Source: Heliocidaris tuberculata
Lineage: Eukaryota > Echinodermata > Echinoidea > Camarodonta > Echinometridae
Reading direction: 5' to 3'
DNA: 64,000 bases
NCBI GenBank assembly: GCA_025618425.1
Contig: CM046833.1
Coordinates: 3,151,672-3,215,671, forward strand
Shown here: one piece after another, positions 35,401 to 46,152 of the stretch
Layout of the letters: every line of letters starts with the position of its first letter
Numbering within the stretch: the stretch's first letter is position 1
Made by a program: the position numbers and the translations under genes
The notes under the pieces: model-generated
What the model was told of the DNA's origin: nothing
The model's input: only the letters and a program-made list of their open reading frames with translations
Databases searched by the model: none

Positions 35401-38400
35401 CCTTCTCAACAGTCTTCTCTGCCTTTACTCCTATCACTTTCTTCTTGTCATTCTCAGCAAAGCAGTACACAAGACCTTCAGGTAAAATTGAACCCCCAAA
35501 ATAGAATCAGAGGCAATACAAAACCATTTTTAGTCAAATAGGACTAAAAATTCTGATCACCAAACAAGCCACAGAAAAGTAAAATAGGATGGCAATAATA
35601 GAAAAATGAGGTGCCTGCGAAAAAACAAGCGCATTTAAGCGATATTGTGTCTCGCCCACTTGCGAAAATAACTTGAATGTACCCCCAAGTGCATCTATCA
35701 CCCAAGTCTGGTTGCCATTGCAGCAACATGTGCAGCATTATGTGTCCTAAGAGAGTCTTGTAGGTAAACTTTAACATATGACCTCAAATGACCTTTGAAC
35801 TTATCACGTGACCTCTGATGGCACCATAACATGCAGGTCCCCTTAGTGCATCTACAACCCAAGTTTGGTTGAAAAGTGAGTGACGGTTCCAAAGTTATCT
35901 GTCATAAGAGAGTCTTGCAGATAAACTTTAACGTTTGACCTGAAATGACCTTTGACCTTACCATGTGACCTCTGAAGGCACCATTACTTGAATGTACCCC
36001 AAGTGCACCTATCTCCCAAGTTTGGTTGCCATTGCAGCAACATGTGCAGAGTTATGTGTCATAAGAGTCTTGCAGGCAAACTTTAACATATGACCTCAAA
36101 TGATCTTTGACCTTATCACGTGACCTCCGACGGCATCATAACATGCAGGTCCCCTTAGTGCATCTACAACCCAAGTTTGGTTGAAAAGTGAGTGACGGTT
36201 CCAAAGTTATCTCTCATAAGAGAGTCTTGCAGGTAAACTTTAACGTTTGACCTGAAATGACCTGTGACCTTACCATGTGACCTCCGAAGGCACCATAACA
36301 TGAATGTATCCCAAGTGCACCTACCACCCAAGTTTGATTGCCATTGCAGCAACATGTGCAGAGTTATGTGTCAGAGTTATGAGTCTTGCAGGTAAACTTT
36401 TAACGTATGAACTCAAATGACCTTTGACCTTATCACGTGACCTCTGACGGCACCATAACATGAAGGTAGCCCCAATGCATCTATGACTCAAGTTAGGTTG
36501 TAATCCAAGCAACTGATGTGAAGTTATTTGTCAAAAGAGTCTTGCAGGTAAACTTTAACATGTGAAAAGAGAGCCTTGCAGGTACTCTTTAATATATGAC
36601 CTCAAATGACCTTTGACGTCATCATGTGACCTCCGACAACACCATAACATGAAGATACCCCTAGTGCTTCTATCACCCAAGTTTGGTTGCCATTGCAGCA
36701 ACAGTTACCAAGTTATGCGTCCTAAGAGAGTCTTGCAGGTAAACTTTAACATTTGTGACGGACGACGGACGGATGACGGATGACGGACAGATGCCGTTTG
36801 GATCCCTTAGTCTCGCCTTCACCTCCGGTGGGCGAGACAAAAAGAATGTCTGACAGCTAAAACAAATTATCTTCTAACATGAAAGGGGTTTACGGTTCAC
36901 CATGTGGTTAGTCCTGAAAAGGACTGTTGGGTTAAGAGGAGGAGAAGTGAAAGGCAAGAAAGTTGGAGCTAGAAAGTAGAGTATTCTTTCTTGAAATTAG
37001 GTGAAGTCCTGAGAAAGACTATAAACCAGAAGAGATGCAACGAGTAGAGAAGGCGATGAGGTGAGGTGAGAAGGCTTGATGTTCCGGCAGCTTGACTGTC
37101 CGTCATCAGGAGTGAGTCTCATCTTCGCATCTCTTCTGGTTTATAGTCCTTCTCAGGACTTAACCTAATTTCAAGAAAGAATACTCTACTCTCTCGCTCC
37201 ATCTTTCTCGCCTTTCCACTTCTCCTCCTCCTCTTTCTATTTCTCCTCCTCTTAACCCAACAGTCCTTTTTAGGACTAACCACAAGGTGAACTGTAAACC
37301 CCTTTCATGTTATCCGTACCACCATGCAAACCTACAAAGAACATCTGAAATTATCTTCTTTCTGAGACCCAATAGAAAAAAAAAAAAAAAACTTTATACG
37401 ATTTCTGATCTGATACTGATTACAGCAGTCAATTATCAATCTGACCGTCCAATCCAATTTGAGCTCTTTTAATACCTTGAGGAAGTTTCGGTGGAGATGA
37501 AGCTGGTGGTAGCGGCCCTGGTCGTTGTTTCTCTCTCAAGACAATACTAGGTGGTGGTTCCAGATCGCTGTCATCATTATTCTGCTGTGTTTCTTGATTG
37601 TTCTGCTGGGGTTGATCCATCATCTCCATTAGGGTAGAGTCTTGACGTGAACCGGAGTCTGACGTCTGAGGTGGCTGTGATCCATAGTCCCTCTGGTATT
37701 CTTCTTGTTGCTGGAGAGACGATGGAACGTTGCTGTAGTCTCGCTGGAGTTGTCCATCAGGAATGAGTTGCATAGGTCTGGAGTCTGACTGTTGACGTTG
37801 TTGATCAGGCTGATGTGGGTGTTGAGACAAATGAGCAGGGGGCCTTACAGGTACAAGACCAGCCACTAGAAAAAAACAAAGTATATATCATATCAGGTAC
37901 AAGACCAGCCACTAGAAAATAACAAAGTATATATCATATCATGTACAAGACCAGCCACTAGAAAATAACAAAGTACATATCATATCAGGTACAAGACCAG
38001 CCACTAGAAAATAAAGAAGTATATATCATATCAGGTACAAGACCAGCCACTAGAAAATAACAAAGTATATATCAGGTATAAGACCAGCCACTAGAAAATA
38101 ACAAAGTGTATCAGGTACAAGAGCAGCCACTAGAAAATAACAATATCAGGTACAAGACCGGCCACTAGAAAATAACAAAGTATATATCATATCAGGTACA
38201 AGCCCAGCCACTACAAAATAACAAAGTATATATCATATCATGTACAAGACCAGCCACTAGAAAAAAACAAAGTATATATCATATCAGGTACAAGACCAGC
38301 CACTAGAAAATAACAAAGTATATATCATATCATGTACAAGACCAGCCACTAGAAAATAACAAAGTACATATGTGACCCGGCACCACAAAACCACCAAAAA

Positions 38401-41400
38401 GTCGCAAAAAATGATTTTTCTGATTTTATCATATTTGGATAGAACAGAGTCTCAGCTTTAAAATGATATATGACTCATTATAATTGAAACTTTCTAACCC
38501 TTTTAATTCAGCGAATGAAAGGATCTTGTAAGAGAGGTTTGCTGGTATTAAATAAGGAGGAAATGAGCTCTAAAGTTGAGGCCTATTCAAGCGTGCGGAG
38601 TAAGAAAACAAGAGAGAAAATCAATGGAGAGTGAATCAAAAGGCCATAGCACCCACTATGAATGAATTGTCGGATTAGGTTGATATTTGGTAGGAGTTTT
38701 AAACATAGTTTATTCATTCCATTGCCAAGACTTCAAATTGTGAACTTTAGTTGTTCGAGAGTTATTATGATGCAAAAGAGAGTGTTCTAATGGGAGATTA
38801 AGCGCACCTCGGTGGCCTGACACCTGCACTAGACAATGCCTATGCACTCCTATGGGGTGTCTTTCTTTGTTCCCTGTTACATAATACTGGTTTGTTACCT
38901 GTGTAGTCCTTCTGTTATCATACATTGAACTTGTAATTTAGCCTATAATCGACTTGAACAGGACCTACTCTTTTTCTTGTTCACATTGATTAACTTGCAA
39001 TTTGTTTTACATAGAACTTACATACTCTTTCCTTGCTCACATGAATAAACTTGATCGTTCGTCCTTTTTCAGACTCTGTTTCGTCATCGAAATGGAACTT
39101 GAAACTGCTCTGTAATTTGCTTTCGCGACTATTGGTGAACTGTAATATCAGTATGATGAGATTGCTGAGAGTTTATTCTTTCTATCAGTATAAAAATTAT
39201 TAGGGAAAAGGTAATTCAAGGCCTGTGAGATTGCAGTGATTTTACGAGGGTGAGCGGTACCGATTAAAAAAAAGATTATACGGGAAGGCAAAGAATTAGG
39301 AAGAAACCGAAGCTGTGCGAAAAAAACTGGTCTAGAAAAACTGTTAAAAACTCATCTTCTACTGTGTTTTGAGCTTCCAGATTTTGATATAAGGTACAGA
39401 AAAGAACGATCTTTCAGAAAAAACCAAAAATCTCAAAATAAAATTTTCCAACCCAAATTTCCATTTCAGCTGTTTACACAAAATCACGGGTTGCGACTTT
39501 TTGGTGGTTTTGTGGTGCCAGGTCACATATCATATCAGGTACAAGACCAGCCACTAGAAAATAAAGAAGTATATATCATATCAGGTACAAGACCAGCCAC
39601 TAGAAAATAACAAAGTATATATCAGGTACAAGACCAGCCACTAGAAAATAACAAAGTATATCAGGTACAAGAGCAGCCACTAGAAAATAACAATATCAGG
39701 TACAAGACCGGCCACTAGAAAATAACAAAGTATATATCATATCAGGTACAAGCCCAGCCACTACAAAATAACAAAGTATATATCATATCATGTACAAGAC
39801 CAGCCACTAGAAAATAACAAAGTACATATCATATCAGGTACAAGACCAGCCACTAGAAAATAAAGAAGTATATATCATATCAGGTACAAGACCAGCCACT
39901 AGAAAATAACAAAGTATATATCAGGTATAAGACCAGCCACTAGAAAATAACAAAGTGTATCAGGTACAAGAGCAGCCACTAGAAAATAACAATATCAGGT
40001 ACAAGACCGGCCACTAGAAAATAACAAAGTATATATCATATCAGGTACAAGCCCAGCCACTACAAAATAACAAAGTATATATCATATCATGTACAAGACC
40101 AGCCACTAGAAAAAAACAAAGTATATATCATATCAGGTACAAGACCAGCCACTAGAAAATAACAAAGTATATATCATATCATGTACAAGACCAGCCACTA
40201 GAAAATAACAAAGTACATATGTGACCCGGCACCACAAAACCACCAAAAAGTCGCAAAAAATGATTTTTCTGATTTTATCATATTTGGATAGAACAGAGTC
40301 TCAGCTTTAAAATGATATATGACTCATTATAATTGAAACTTTCTAACCCTTTTAATTCAGCGAATGAAAGGATCTTGTAAGAGAGGTTTGCTGGTATTAA
40401 ATAAGGAGGAAATGAGCTCTAAAGTTGAGGCCTATTCAAGCGTGCGGAGTAAGAAAACAAGAGAGAAAATCAATGGAGAGTGAATCAAAAGGCCATAGCA
40501 CCCACTATGAATGAATTGTCGGATTAGGTTGATATTTGGTAGGAGTTTTAAGCATAGTTTATTCATTCCATTGCCAAGACTTCAAATTGTGAACTTTAGT
40601 TGTTCGAGAGTTATTATGATGCAAAAGAGAGTGTTCTAATGGGAGATTAAGCGCACCTCGGTGGCCTGACACCTGCACTAGACAATGCCTATGCACTCCT
40701 ATGGGGTGTCTTTCTTTGTTTCCTGTTACATAATACTGCATGGTTTGTTACCTGTGTAGTCCTTCTGTTATCATACATTGAACTTGTAATTTAGCCTATA
40801 ATCGACTTGAACAGGACCTACTCTTTTTCTTGTTCACATTGATTAACTTGCAATTTGTTTTACATAGAACTTACATACTCTTTCCTTGGTCACATGAGTA
40901 AACTTGATCATTCGTCCTTTTTCAGACTCTGTTTCGTCATCGAAATGGAACTTGAAACTGCTCTGTAATTTGCTTTCGCGACTATTGGTGAACTGTAATA
41001 TCAGTATGATGAGATTGCTGAGAGTTTATTCTTTCTATCAGTATAAAAATTATTAGGGAAAAGGTAATTTAAGGCCCGTGACATTGCAGTGATTTTACAA
41101 GGGTGAGCGGTACCGATAAAAAAAAAGATTATACGGGAAGGCGAAGAATAAGGAAGAAACCGAAGCTGTGCGAAAAAAAACTGGTCTAGAAAAACTGTTA
41201 AAAACTCATCTTCTACTGTGTTTTGAGCTTCCAGATTTTGATATAAGGTACAGAAAAGAACGATCTTTCAGAAAAACCAAAAATCCCAAAATAAAATTTT
41301 CCAACCCAAATTTCCATTTCAGCTGTTTACACAAAATCACGGGTTGCGACTTTTTGGTGGTGTTGTGGTGCCAGGTCACATATCATATCAGGTACAAGAC

Positions 41401-43236
41401 CAGCCACTAGAAAATAAAGAAGTATATATCATATCAGGTACAAGACCAGCCACTAGAAAATAACAAAGTATATATCAGGTACAAGACCAGCCACTAGAAA
41501 ATAACAAAGTATATCAGGTACAAGAGCAGCCACTAGAAAATAACAATATCAGGTACAAGACCGGCCACTAGAAAATAACAAAGTATATATCATATCAGGT
41601 ACAAGCCCAGCCACTACAAAATAACAAAGTATATATCATATCATGTACAAGACCAGCCACTAGAAAATAACAAAGTACATATCAGGTACAAGACCAGCCA
41701 CTAGAAAATAACAAAGTATATCAGGTACAAGACCAGCCACTAGAAAATAACAAAGTACATATCAGGTACAAGACCAGCCACTAGAAAATAACAAAGTATA
41801 TCAGGTACAAGACCAGCCACTAGAAAATAACAAAGTACATGTACAGGTAACTCTGCCTAAGTCGAATCTCTTGGGACCACAGAAATCTGTTCGACTTACA
41901 TGTAGGCGAAATTCGACTTAGAAGAGGTAAAAAACACATGTTTTGCTCATTCTGTTCTGAAAATTGCTTCGACTAAGGCGATTATTCGACTTATGGAAGG
42001 TCGACTTATGCAGAGTTAACTGTATATATCACATCAGGTGCAAGACCAGCCACTAGAAAATAACAAAGTATACATATCATATGAGGTACAAGACCAGCCA
42101 AGTGCTAGAAAATAACAAAATATATATCAGGTACAAGACCAGCCACTGGAAAATAACAAAATATATCGTATCAGGTACAAGACAAGCCACTAGAAAAAAT
42201 ATAATGTTATCATATCGCTGCCTGAAGTGTTGTAGTATAGTGGTTCATTTATTTGACATTCAATCAGCGGTTAATAGGGGTTAGAATCCCAGCCCTGCGC
42301 TAAAGTCCAAGAAAACTTGGGTTTGAGTCTGGAAAATGTGTTTAATACCCAAACCAAATTGTATCAAACAGCTACATGTATTGTCACTCTAGTTAGTCTC
42401 GAGTCTTGACCCAGGTAAATGAAATGGGGTACCTGGCAAGAAGAAATTACAATATAATACAATACAATATTGGCATTTATATAGCATTCTTACAGAATTG
42501 TATCACAGTGCTTTACATTTACATAATGTACTGAATAAAACGTAACTAAAGAAAATAGGACCATCAGCCACACTAAAGGTGGGGTAGTAAAACTGGAGCG
42601 TCACAGACGAACCAAATTAATGTAATTACATGTACTAGTATTTCTATAATTTCAGTTTCAGATAAGGTAGAATATACTCACATTTTGAGATGGTATTGAC
42701 AGCCTGATGGTCATACATATAATTATACCAATAACTGGAGACGTGAAAAGGAGAAATACTAGAAGTAAATTCTCCTGAATAGACGTTCGTAACATTCAAA
42801 TAAATACTCTCCACCTTTATTTAGAAATAATTTACTCACCTATGCCCCCTCCTTCCTCATCCCTTCCCTCTCTTCCCCCTCCTCCCCACATCCCCACCCC
42901 CTTCTCTCAACCTCCCCTCCTCCTCCTCTCTCCTACTCCCATGAACACACCTTACCTTCTAGAATAGACTGCAGATCTTGACCACTCTGTCTCCTACTAT
43001 TATAAGCTTCCCTACTTCCATGAGGAGCAGCTACAAACACAGGCTGGGAGACATGATGCATGTGCTGATGTGGTGGAGGTGGCAGAGAATGTTGATGTGA
43101 GAAGTGTGGTAGATGTTGTAGATGTTGCTGATGATGGGTCAAACCGCCCTGCTGGTCTTCATGAGAGCCACTCCGATGTGACCCTTGCTGGTCTACATAG
43201 CGGTAGTCCATGGTGCTTCAGGCCTCAGTCTCACAC
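31108..43236 (-). CDS. PRDM-type PR/SET domain zinc-finger gene B (complete coding region)
   Basis: Coding exons on the minus strand: 43236-42956 (ATG at 43211), 37865-37476, 35475-35327, 35024-34772 and 32408-31108. They join in frame with phases 1, 1, 0, 1 to give 782 codons plus stop. Order: His/Gln-rich N-terminus, Pro/Gln-rich spacer, PR/SET domain (about 214-345), 12 C2H2 fingers in a 1+4+7 pattern with a DMLGKRFSYF linker. It is the paralogue of gene A on the opposite strand, probably a nuclear DNA-binding regulator. It lacks A's long acidic tract and much of its spacer. The PR domain keeps the NWM signature that A lost, but has FGSFLG where FGPxxG is usual. PRDM subfamily unresolved. 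Confidence 0.88.
32537..32766. mobile_element. 230-bp MITE in intron 4 of gene B
   Basis: AGGACCCCTGTTACACCGAAAT at the left is inverted at the right as ATTTCTGTGTAAAAGGGGCCT. Inside, CCAGTCTCGGACTACC and GGTCCGAGACTGG pair. Confidence 0.78.
32770..33230. other. Intron 4 spacer of gene B
   Basis: AT-rich intronic DNA. Nothing recognised. Confidence 0.4.
33240..34205. repeat. Degenerate palindrome of about 1 kb in intron 4 of gene B
   Basis: The left half (for example GCATTTACTCTCT, GTATCATGGCCAAGGTAA, TTTGCATAGCAAGACCGCAG) is mirrored by the right half (CTGCAATCTTGCTATGCAAA, ATTACCTTAGCCATGATG, AGAGAGTGAATGCATT) about a centre near 33720. The arms are about 480 bases with many mismatches, so it is an old foldback. 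Confidence 0.75.
34208..34288. mobile_element. Very short inverted-repeat element
   Basis: TTAACCCATAGACTAC and GTAGTCAATGGGTTAA are inverted ends about 80 bases apart. Related sequence (CCATTGACTACTGAATTCTC) occurs near 58090. Confidence 0.6.
34772..35024 (-). CDS. PRDM gene B, fourth coding exon (second half of PR domain)
   Basis: Acceptor TTGTTTCAG at 35025, donor AAAAAAG|GTATAC; phase 0 in, 1 out. It reads LCLQGKILYYVDGKY, NWMLHVQCARN, EEQNIEAVQ, IEPRTELRVFYSEEYA, the conserved second half of a PR domain. Borders match gene A exon 4 exactly. Confidence 0.9.
35327..35475 (-). CDS. PRDM gene B, third coding exon (first half of PR domain)
   Basis: Acceptor ACCTGAAG ending at 35476, donor GGGAA|GTAAGT at 35326; phase 1 in, 0 out. 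It encodes LVYCFAENDKKKVIGV and ends in ESSWE, as gene A does. The sequence before the acceptor (TTACCTGAAG) itself resembles the codons for LPEG that are exonic in gene A, which raises the possibility of intron gain or sliding here. Confidence 0.82.
35645..36840. mobile_element. Element with TGTCTCGCCCAC ends and about seven internal tandem repeats of ~157 bp
   Basis: TGTCTCGCCCAC (left) and GTGGGCGAGACA (right) are inverted ends. The interior repeats a unit of about 157 bases with CCAAGTTTGGTTGCCATTGC, GAGTCTTGCAGGTAAACTTT, then AATGACCTTTGACCTTA and CACGTGACCTC. Next to the right end is a GACGGATGACGGAC simple repeat. It lies in intron 2 of gene B. No protein-coding capacity. Superfamily not assigned. 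Confidence 0.8.
36876..37311. mobile_element. 436-bp foldback element in intron 2 of gene B
   Basis: AACATGAAAGGGGTTTAC and GTAAACCCCTTTCATGTT are inverted ends. The arms (about 170 bases) stay complementary through AGTCCTGAAAAGGACTGTTG and CCAGAAGAGATGC, with a short loop around 37080-37110. Confidence 0.85.
37476..37865 (-). CDS. PRDM gene B, second coding exon (Pro/Gln-rich spacer)
   Basis: Acceptor TTTTTTCTAG ending at 37866, donor CTCAAG|GTATTA at 37475; phases 1 and 1. It encodes about 130 residues rich in Gln, Pro and Ser, probably disordered, ending SPPKLPQG, which joins LVYCF to restore the LPxG start of the PR domain. The acceptor and the first 16 coding bases are the source or end unit of the minisatellite that fills the preceding intron. 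Confidence 0.82.
38371..39527. mobile_element. 1.16-kb inverted-repeat transposon inside the minisatellite, copy 1
   Basis: Ends TGTGACCCGGCACCACAAAA with CCACCAAAAAGTCGC, inverted at the right as GCGACTTTTTGGTGG with TTTTGTGGTGCCAGGTCACA: about 35-bp terminal repeats. The flanking array reads ACA-TA | element | TA-TCATATC, giving a TA duplication, as for Tc1/mariner-type insertion. No transposase is recognised; short frames inside are unremarkable. Confidence 0.87.
40220..41380. mobile_element. 1.16-kb inverted-repeat transposon, copy 2
   Basis: Nearly identical to 38371-39527 and located at the same base of the minisatellite unit with identical neighbouring units. The two copies therefore arose by duplication of array plus element (offset about 1.85 kb), not by two insertions. 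Confidence 0.87.
41844..42022. mobile_element. MITE with CAGGTAACTCTGCCTAAGTCGA ends inside the minisatellite
   Basis: Left CAGGTAACTCTGCCTAAG and right TTATGCAGAGTTAACTG are inverted, bordered by TA. Same family as 19271-19446. Confidence 0.75.
42215..42480 (+). mobile_element. Degenerate tRNA-derived SINE
   Basis: GTTGTAGTATAGTGGTTCAT resembles an A box region and GGGGTTAGAATCCCAG a decayed B box. The body ACCCAGGTAAATGAAATGGG and GTACCTGGC matches the SINE at 52023. Confidence 0.55.
42481..42830. other. Intron 1 spacer of gene B
   Basis: No gene or clear repeat is recognised. Confidence 0.35.
42840..42935 (+). repeat. Pyrimidine-rich low-complexity tract next to the gene B exon 1 donor
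   Basis: CCTCCTTCC/CCCTCCTCC-type sequence just inside intron 1 of gene B; on the gene's own strand it is a G/A-rich run immediately after the donor. Confidence 0.7.
42956..43236 (-). CDS. PRDM gene B, first coding exon
   Basis: On the minus strand an acceptor AAACATAG precedes about 25 untranslated bases and the ATG at 43211. Residues 1-85 begin MDYRYVDQQGSHRSG, are rich in His, Gln and Pro, and end LQSILEG at the donor AGAAG|GTAAGG (phase 1). The layout mirrors gene A exon 1. An upstream untranslated exon is implied by the acceptor. Confidence 0.82.
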
Positions 43237-43408
43237 CTATGTTTGAAGAAATATGTAATATCACATTATCCACTTATACACAAGTTTATCTGAAGATAAC
43301 CTTGTACTCCACAAAAGCTTTAACAGGTGAATAGGCTTCAATAGCTTTTGCGCATATTAGCAGGCTATGATCCATTCTAGATCATTCATATGTATATGTA
43401 TATGTGTG

Positions 43409-43492
<84 letters not shown>

Positions 43493-43512
43493 TATATATA
43501 TATATATATATA

Positions 43513-43564
<52 letters not shown>

Positions 43565-43570
43565 ATATAT
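43409..43570. repeat. (TA)n microsatellite
   Basis: Long TATATA runs broken by TGTACA and CATGTA. Reading frames of alternating Tyr and Ile here are artefacts. Confidence 0.95.
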
Positions 43571-43639
43571 GTACATATGTTTATGTATATGTATATGTAT
43601 AAGTATATATATGTGTATGTGTATGTATGTGTATATTTT

Positions 43640-44170
43640 TTTTCAATTTGCCTGTCAAATGTACGATCCCGTATTGTGCTGATATTTTGTAAAATGAATT
43701 TTGTACCATTGTTCATGTTTATGATGTGCGACCTGCCATGCTTTCGGCAAGGGGACATGGGCCTGGTCTAAATGTATTCTTGTATTCCTTTATGATATGA
43801 AATAAAAGGAATGATTTGAAAAAAAAGACGAAAATAATTCACTTTCAACTCTGAAACCTCTAATTTGTAGCATATAGTTGAAGAGTCCCTGAATCAGGTA
43901 ATCTAGCCAATTAAGAAAATCAAATCTTGCTTATTTTAGAGCAATTTTTGGTCTGTTTTTGACTACTTCAACAGTGAATGTTTGACACAGTCCCACATAG
44001 GCAAGGGCCTATGAGTGCACATTATCATAACCTCTACAAAGCGAGCACATGCATGTACAGCGTTAGATTATAAGCCTCATTCATACGAGGTATTAAGGAG
44101 TGCAAGGTTATCTATAAGTTATAAATAACCTCACATAGATATGTGTGAGTGCATACAGACAGTTGCACCA
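43640..44170. other. Upstream spacer of gene B
   Basis: No gene is recognised. It lies between the (TA)n tract and the conserved upstream block. Confidence 0.35.
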
Positions 44171-44179
44171 TACACTCAT

Positions 44180-44408
44180 AGCGACTTTACTATACTTCGT
44201 GCGTAGACTCTAGGCAGTCATCCACCTCGACACTTTCAAAACACCACTGCACAAAAGTCACCAACATTCACTCATAATTGGCATTTAATTTACAAAAAAT
44301 GACACCAACATATTCATAAAATACAATAAATTCAACGCACCGATGTTGAAAAAGATAATTCCAAAAATGAAATCAGTAATTTACTGTCACTTCTGGCGAA
44401 ACGGGGTA
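44180..44408 (-). promoter_or_regulatory. Non-coding block upstream of PRDM gene B, matching that of gene A
   Basis: On the minus strand it follows 4708-4955 from CGTTTCGCCAGAAGTGACAG to AAAGTCGCTATGAG, about 1 kb before the gene B start codon. The donor-like CAACATAG|GTGAGT of gene A is CAACATCG|GTGCGT here. It may be a shared 5' untranslated exon with control sequence, or a repeat copy. Confidence 0.55.
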
Positions 44409-44639
44409 TCGCAAAGTCTCCCCCTAAAAAATTCGGTCGTTAAAAGTTCGGTTCCTATCGCGCACACGTAATATACGATCGCGAACAAAATTGGCGGGGA
44501 TTTCCTTGGTTTTGGACATGATTTTGACCTCGGATTTTGCTGGAAATATCAGAAGTTCTTCCTAACGGCCATTTAAGGTAGAAAAGAGATTTTAAAGCGC
44601 TGAATTTCAAAGGAAGTATTTTAAACATTTATCTTACTT

Positions 44640-44945
44640 TTCCCCCCATACCTTAAGTACATGCGATAGAAAATGACTAGTATTTTTGCATTCGTCCCGT
44701 GTAGTGGTCAATATGACCACTAAAGTATTACGTGGTGTGGCACCATAGTCCCTTTTGAACGTTGTTTTCATAATGTTTTTTAATTTTATACACAATAACA
44801 AATGCCATGGGCTTCTAAGTTCTACTTCAGCCTCGGGTGTTGTTTCTTTAGTTTTGTCCTTTTTGTAAGCCAAGTCTCCAATATGGGAGACAGTCTCTCA
44901 ATTCAACTTGGAGTCTCCCAATTGGGCCGTGCGCCTCTGTTGCCT
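44640..44945 (+). repeat. Dispersed repeat with GGGAGACAGTCTC palindrome, second copy
   Basis: Matches about 1880-2130 in direct orientation: TTGTTTTCATAA..., GGGCTTCT..., AAGTCTCCAATATGGGAGAC and GGCCGTGCGCCTCT. Confidence 0.65.
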
Positions 44946-45880
44946 GACTGTGAGTGTGAGTGTGAGTGAGTCGAGGCGAGGCCGGCCGCGCCGCGCAAAG
45001 TGACATGGGTATCCCGCAAGAGAGCCGACCAAATCAGACAGAGCAGAGCCAGAGGCAGCGTCAGACTCACACAGTACATTCACACTGGACTCAGAGTCAG
45101 AGACTAGCGAGCAGCAAAGTCGACAAGAATCGGCAAGCACCAGTCCCGAGCCTTATTTGCTCCTTTTTTCTGTTTCCTTATCTCTAGATTCTCTATAATA
45201 TTAAAACACTTTTATATCATTAATGCACAGCGGATAAATAGAAAATATTGGACAGAACAGATGATAAAACAAGATAAAATTGAGGGAATTTGATACTCAC
45301 ATCGCATCCTCGAGCTCGCCTAGTATATGTCAGTGCTAATCTTCCATTTTTTTTTTTATTCATGCGCCAATAGTAAATATACCCGAAATAAAATGACAAA
45401 ACATTAAAGAGATAACAAATTGGTTGATTTTTTTTGTTGTCCATTTAAAAAAAAAACCCAGAATATAATGACAAAACATTTTAAAAATGTAACAAAATTG
45501 GCTGATTTTTATTGTCCATTTAGAAATTTGTATTGGAGTTTACAAAAATATGAATTTCCTCACCTTGCCTAGAAAATATTAATTTACACTGGACCCTAAT
45601 TGGAATCGTCTTGATTCAAATCTAAAGCAAGCTTCCTTTCTTAAATCTTTTAGAAGAAATCTTAAACATTATCAAATTAGCTCTTACAGTAAATAACAAT
45701 TGTGTTTAATTTGCTTTTCTGCCTGTGTCTAAACATAAAAACAAAATCCTTCAAGACATCTTTTTTATCACACTTACACATATTATGTGTATCTGGATTT
45801 TCTACTGCTATAAACCCAATAGGCTGACATTAACTGCTATAAATCGTAAGCTTATTTTTTTGTGTGTGTTGATGTTTTAG
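44945..45880. other. Intergenic stretch between gene B and the DEDD-like gene
   Basis: A locally GC-rich patch at 44970-45000 (GAGGCCGGCCGCGCCGCGC) is followed by AT-rich DNA. The GC-rich patch lies upstream of gene B and could be promoter-proximal, but no element is defined. Confidence 0.3.
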
Positions 45881-45889
45881 TGATGTTTA

Positions 45890-46152
45890 CAGGGCGGCGC
45901 CAGGGTATTTTGATAGGAGGGGCAAGACGACCTAAAGATGATGTCATATTTTTTCTCCATTAAATAACAGGGGTAATATAGAGTTATATGTTTAAGACCT
46001 CTCTTTTTAACACTCCTCTTTCTTCTTTCTTCCCTTTTCTTCCCTTTTCTTCCTCCTTTTCTTTTTTTTCTCCTTTTTTTTTCTTTTTTCACTACTTGAA
46101 AAATCATAGGGGGGCGGTCGCCCCCTCTGCCCCCCCTGTAGCGCCGCCCCTG
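45890..46152. mobile_element. hAT-type MITE with perfect 8-bp target duplication
   Basis: CAGGGCGGCGCCAGGG and CCGCCCCTG are inverted ends (the right end also has GTAGCGCC). GATGTTTA flanks both sides (45882-45889 and 46153-46160). 263 bases with a pyrimidine-rich interior. Confidence 0.83.

Larger units (their letters stand above)
37849..42200. repeat. Minisatellite of about 43 units of ~46 bp derived from the gene B exon 2 splice acceptor
   Basis: Unit (plus strand): GGTACAAGACCAGCCACTAG followed by AAAATAACAAAGTATATATCATATCA. Blocks: 37849-38370 (12 units), 39528-40219 (16), 41381-41840 (11) and 42024-42200 (4, diverged). On the minus strand every unit reads pyrimidine-rich DNA, CTAG, then TGGCTGGTCTTGTACC, the 3' splice site and first exon codons of exon 2. 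Variant units (CCGGCC, GAGCAGCC, GCCCAGCC with CTACAA) recur in the same order, so longer blocks were duplicated. Confidence 0.93.

Noticed and set aside
38710..40741. Near-identical 60-71 codon minus-strand frames in the two TIR elements
   Set aside because: They are paired only because the element is duplicated; no transposase motif, and one copy is shortened by a frame change.
37849..42200. A CRISPR array
   Set aside because: Direct repeats have no unique spacers and lie in a eukaryotic intron; the same applies to the 33-bp array.
43357..43771. Tyr/Ile-rich frames on both strands
   Set aside because: Translation of a (TA)n microsatellite.
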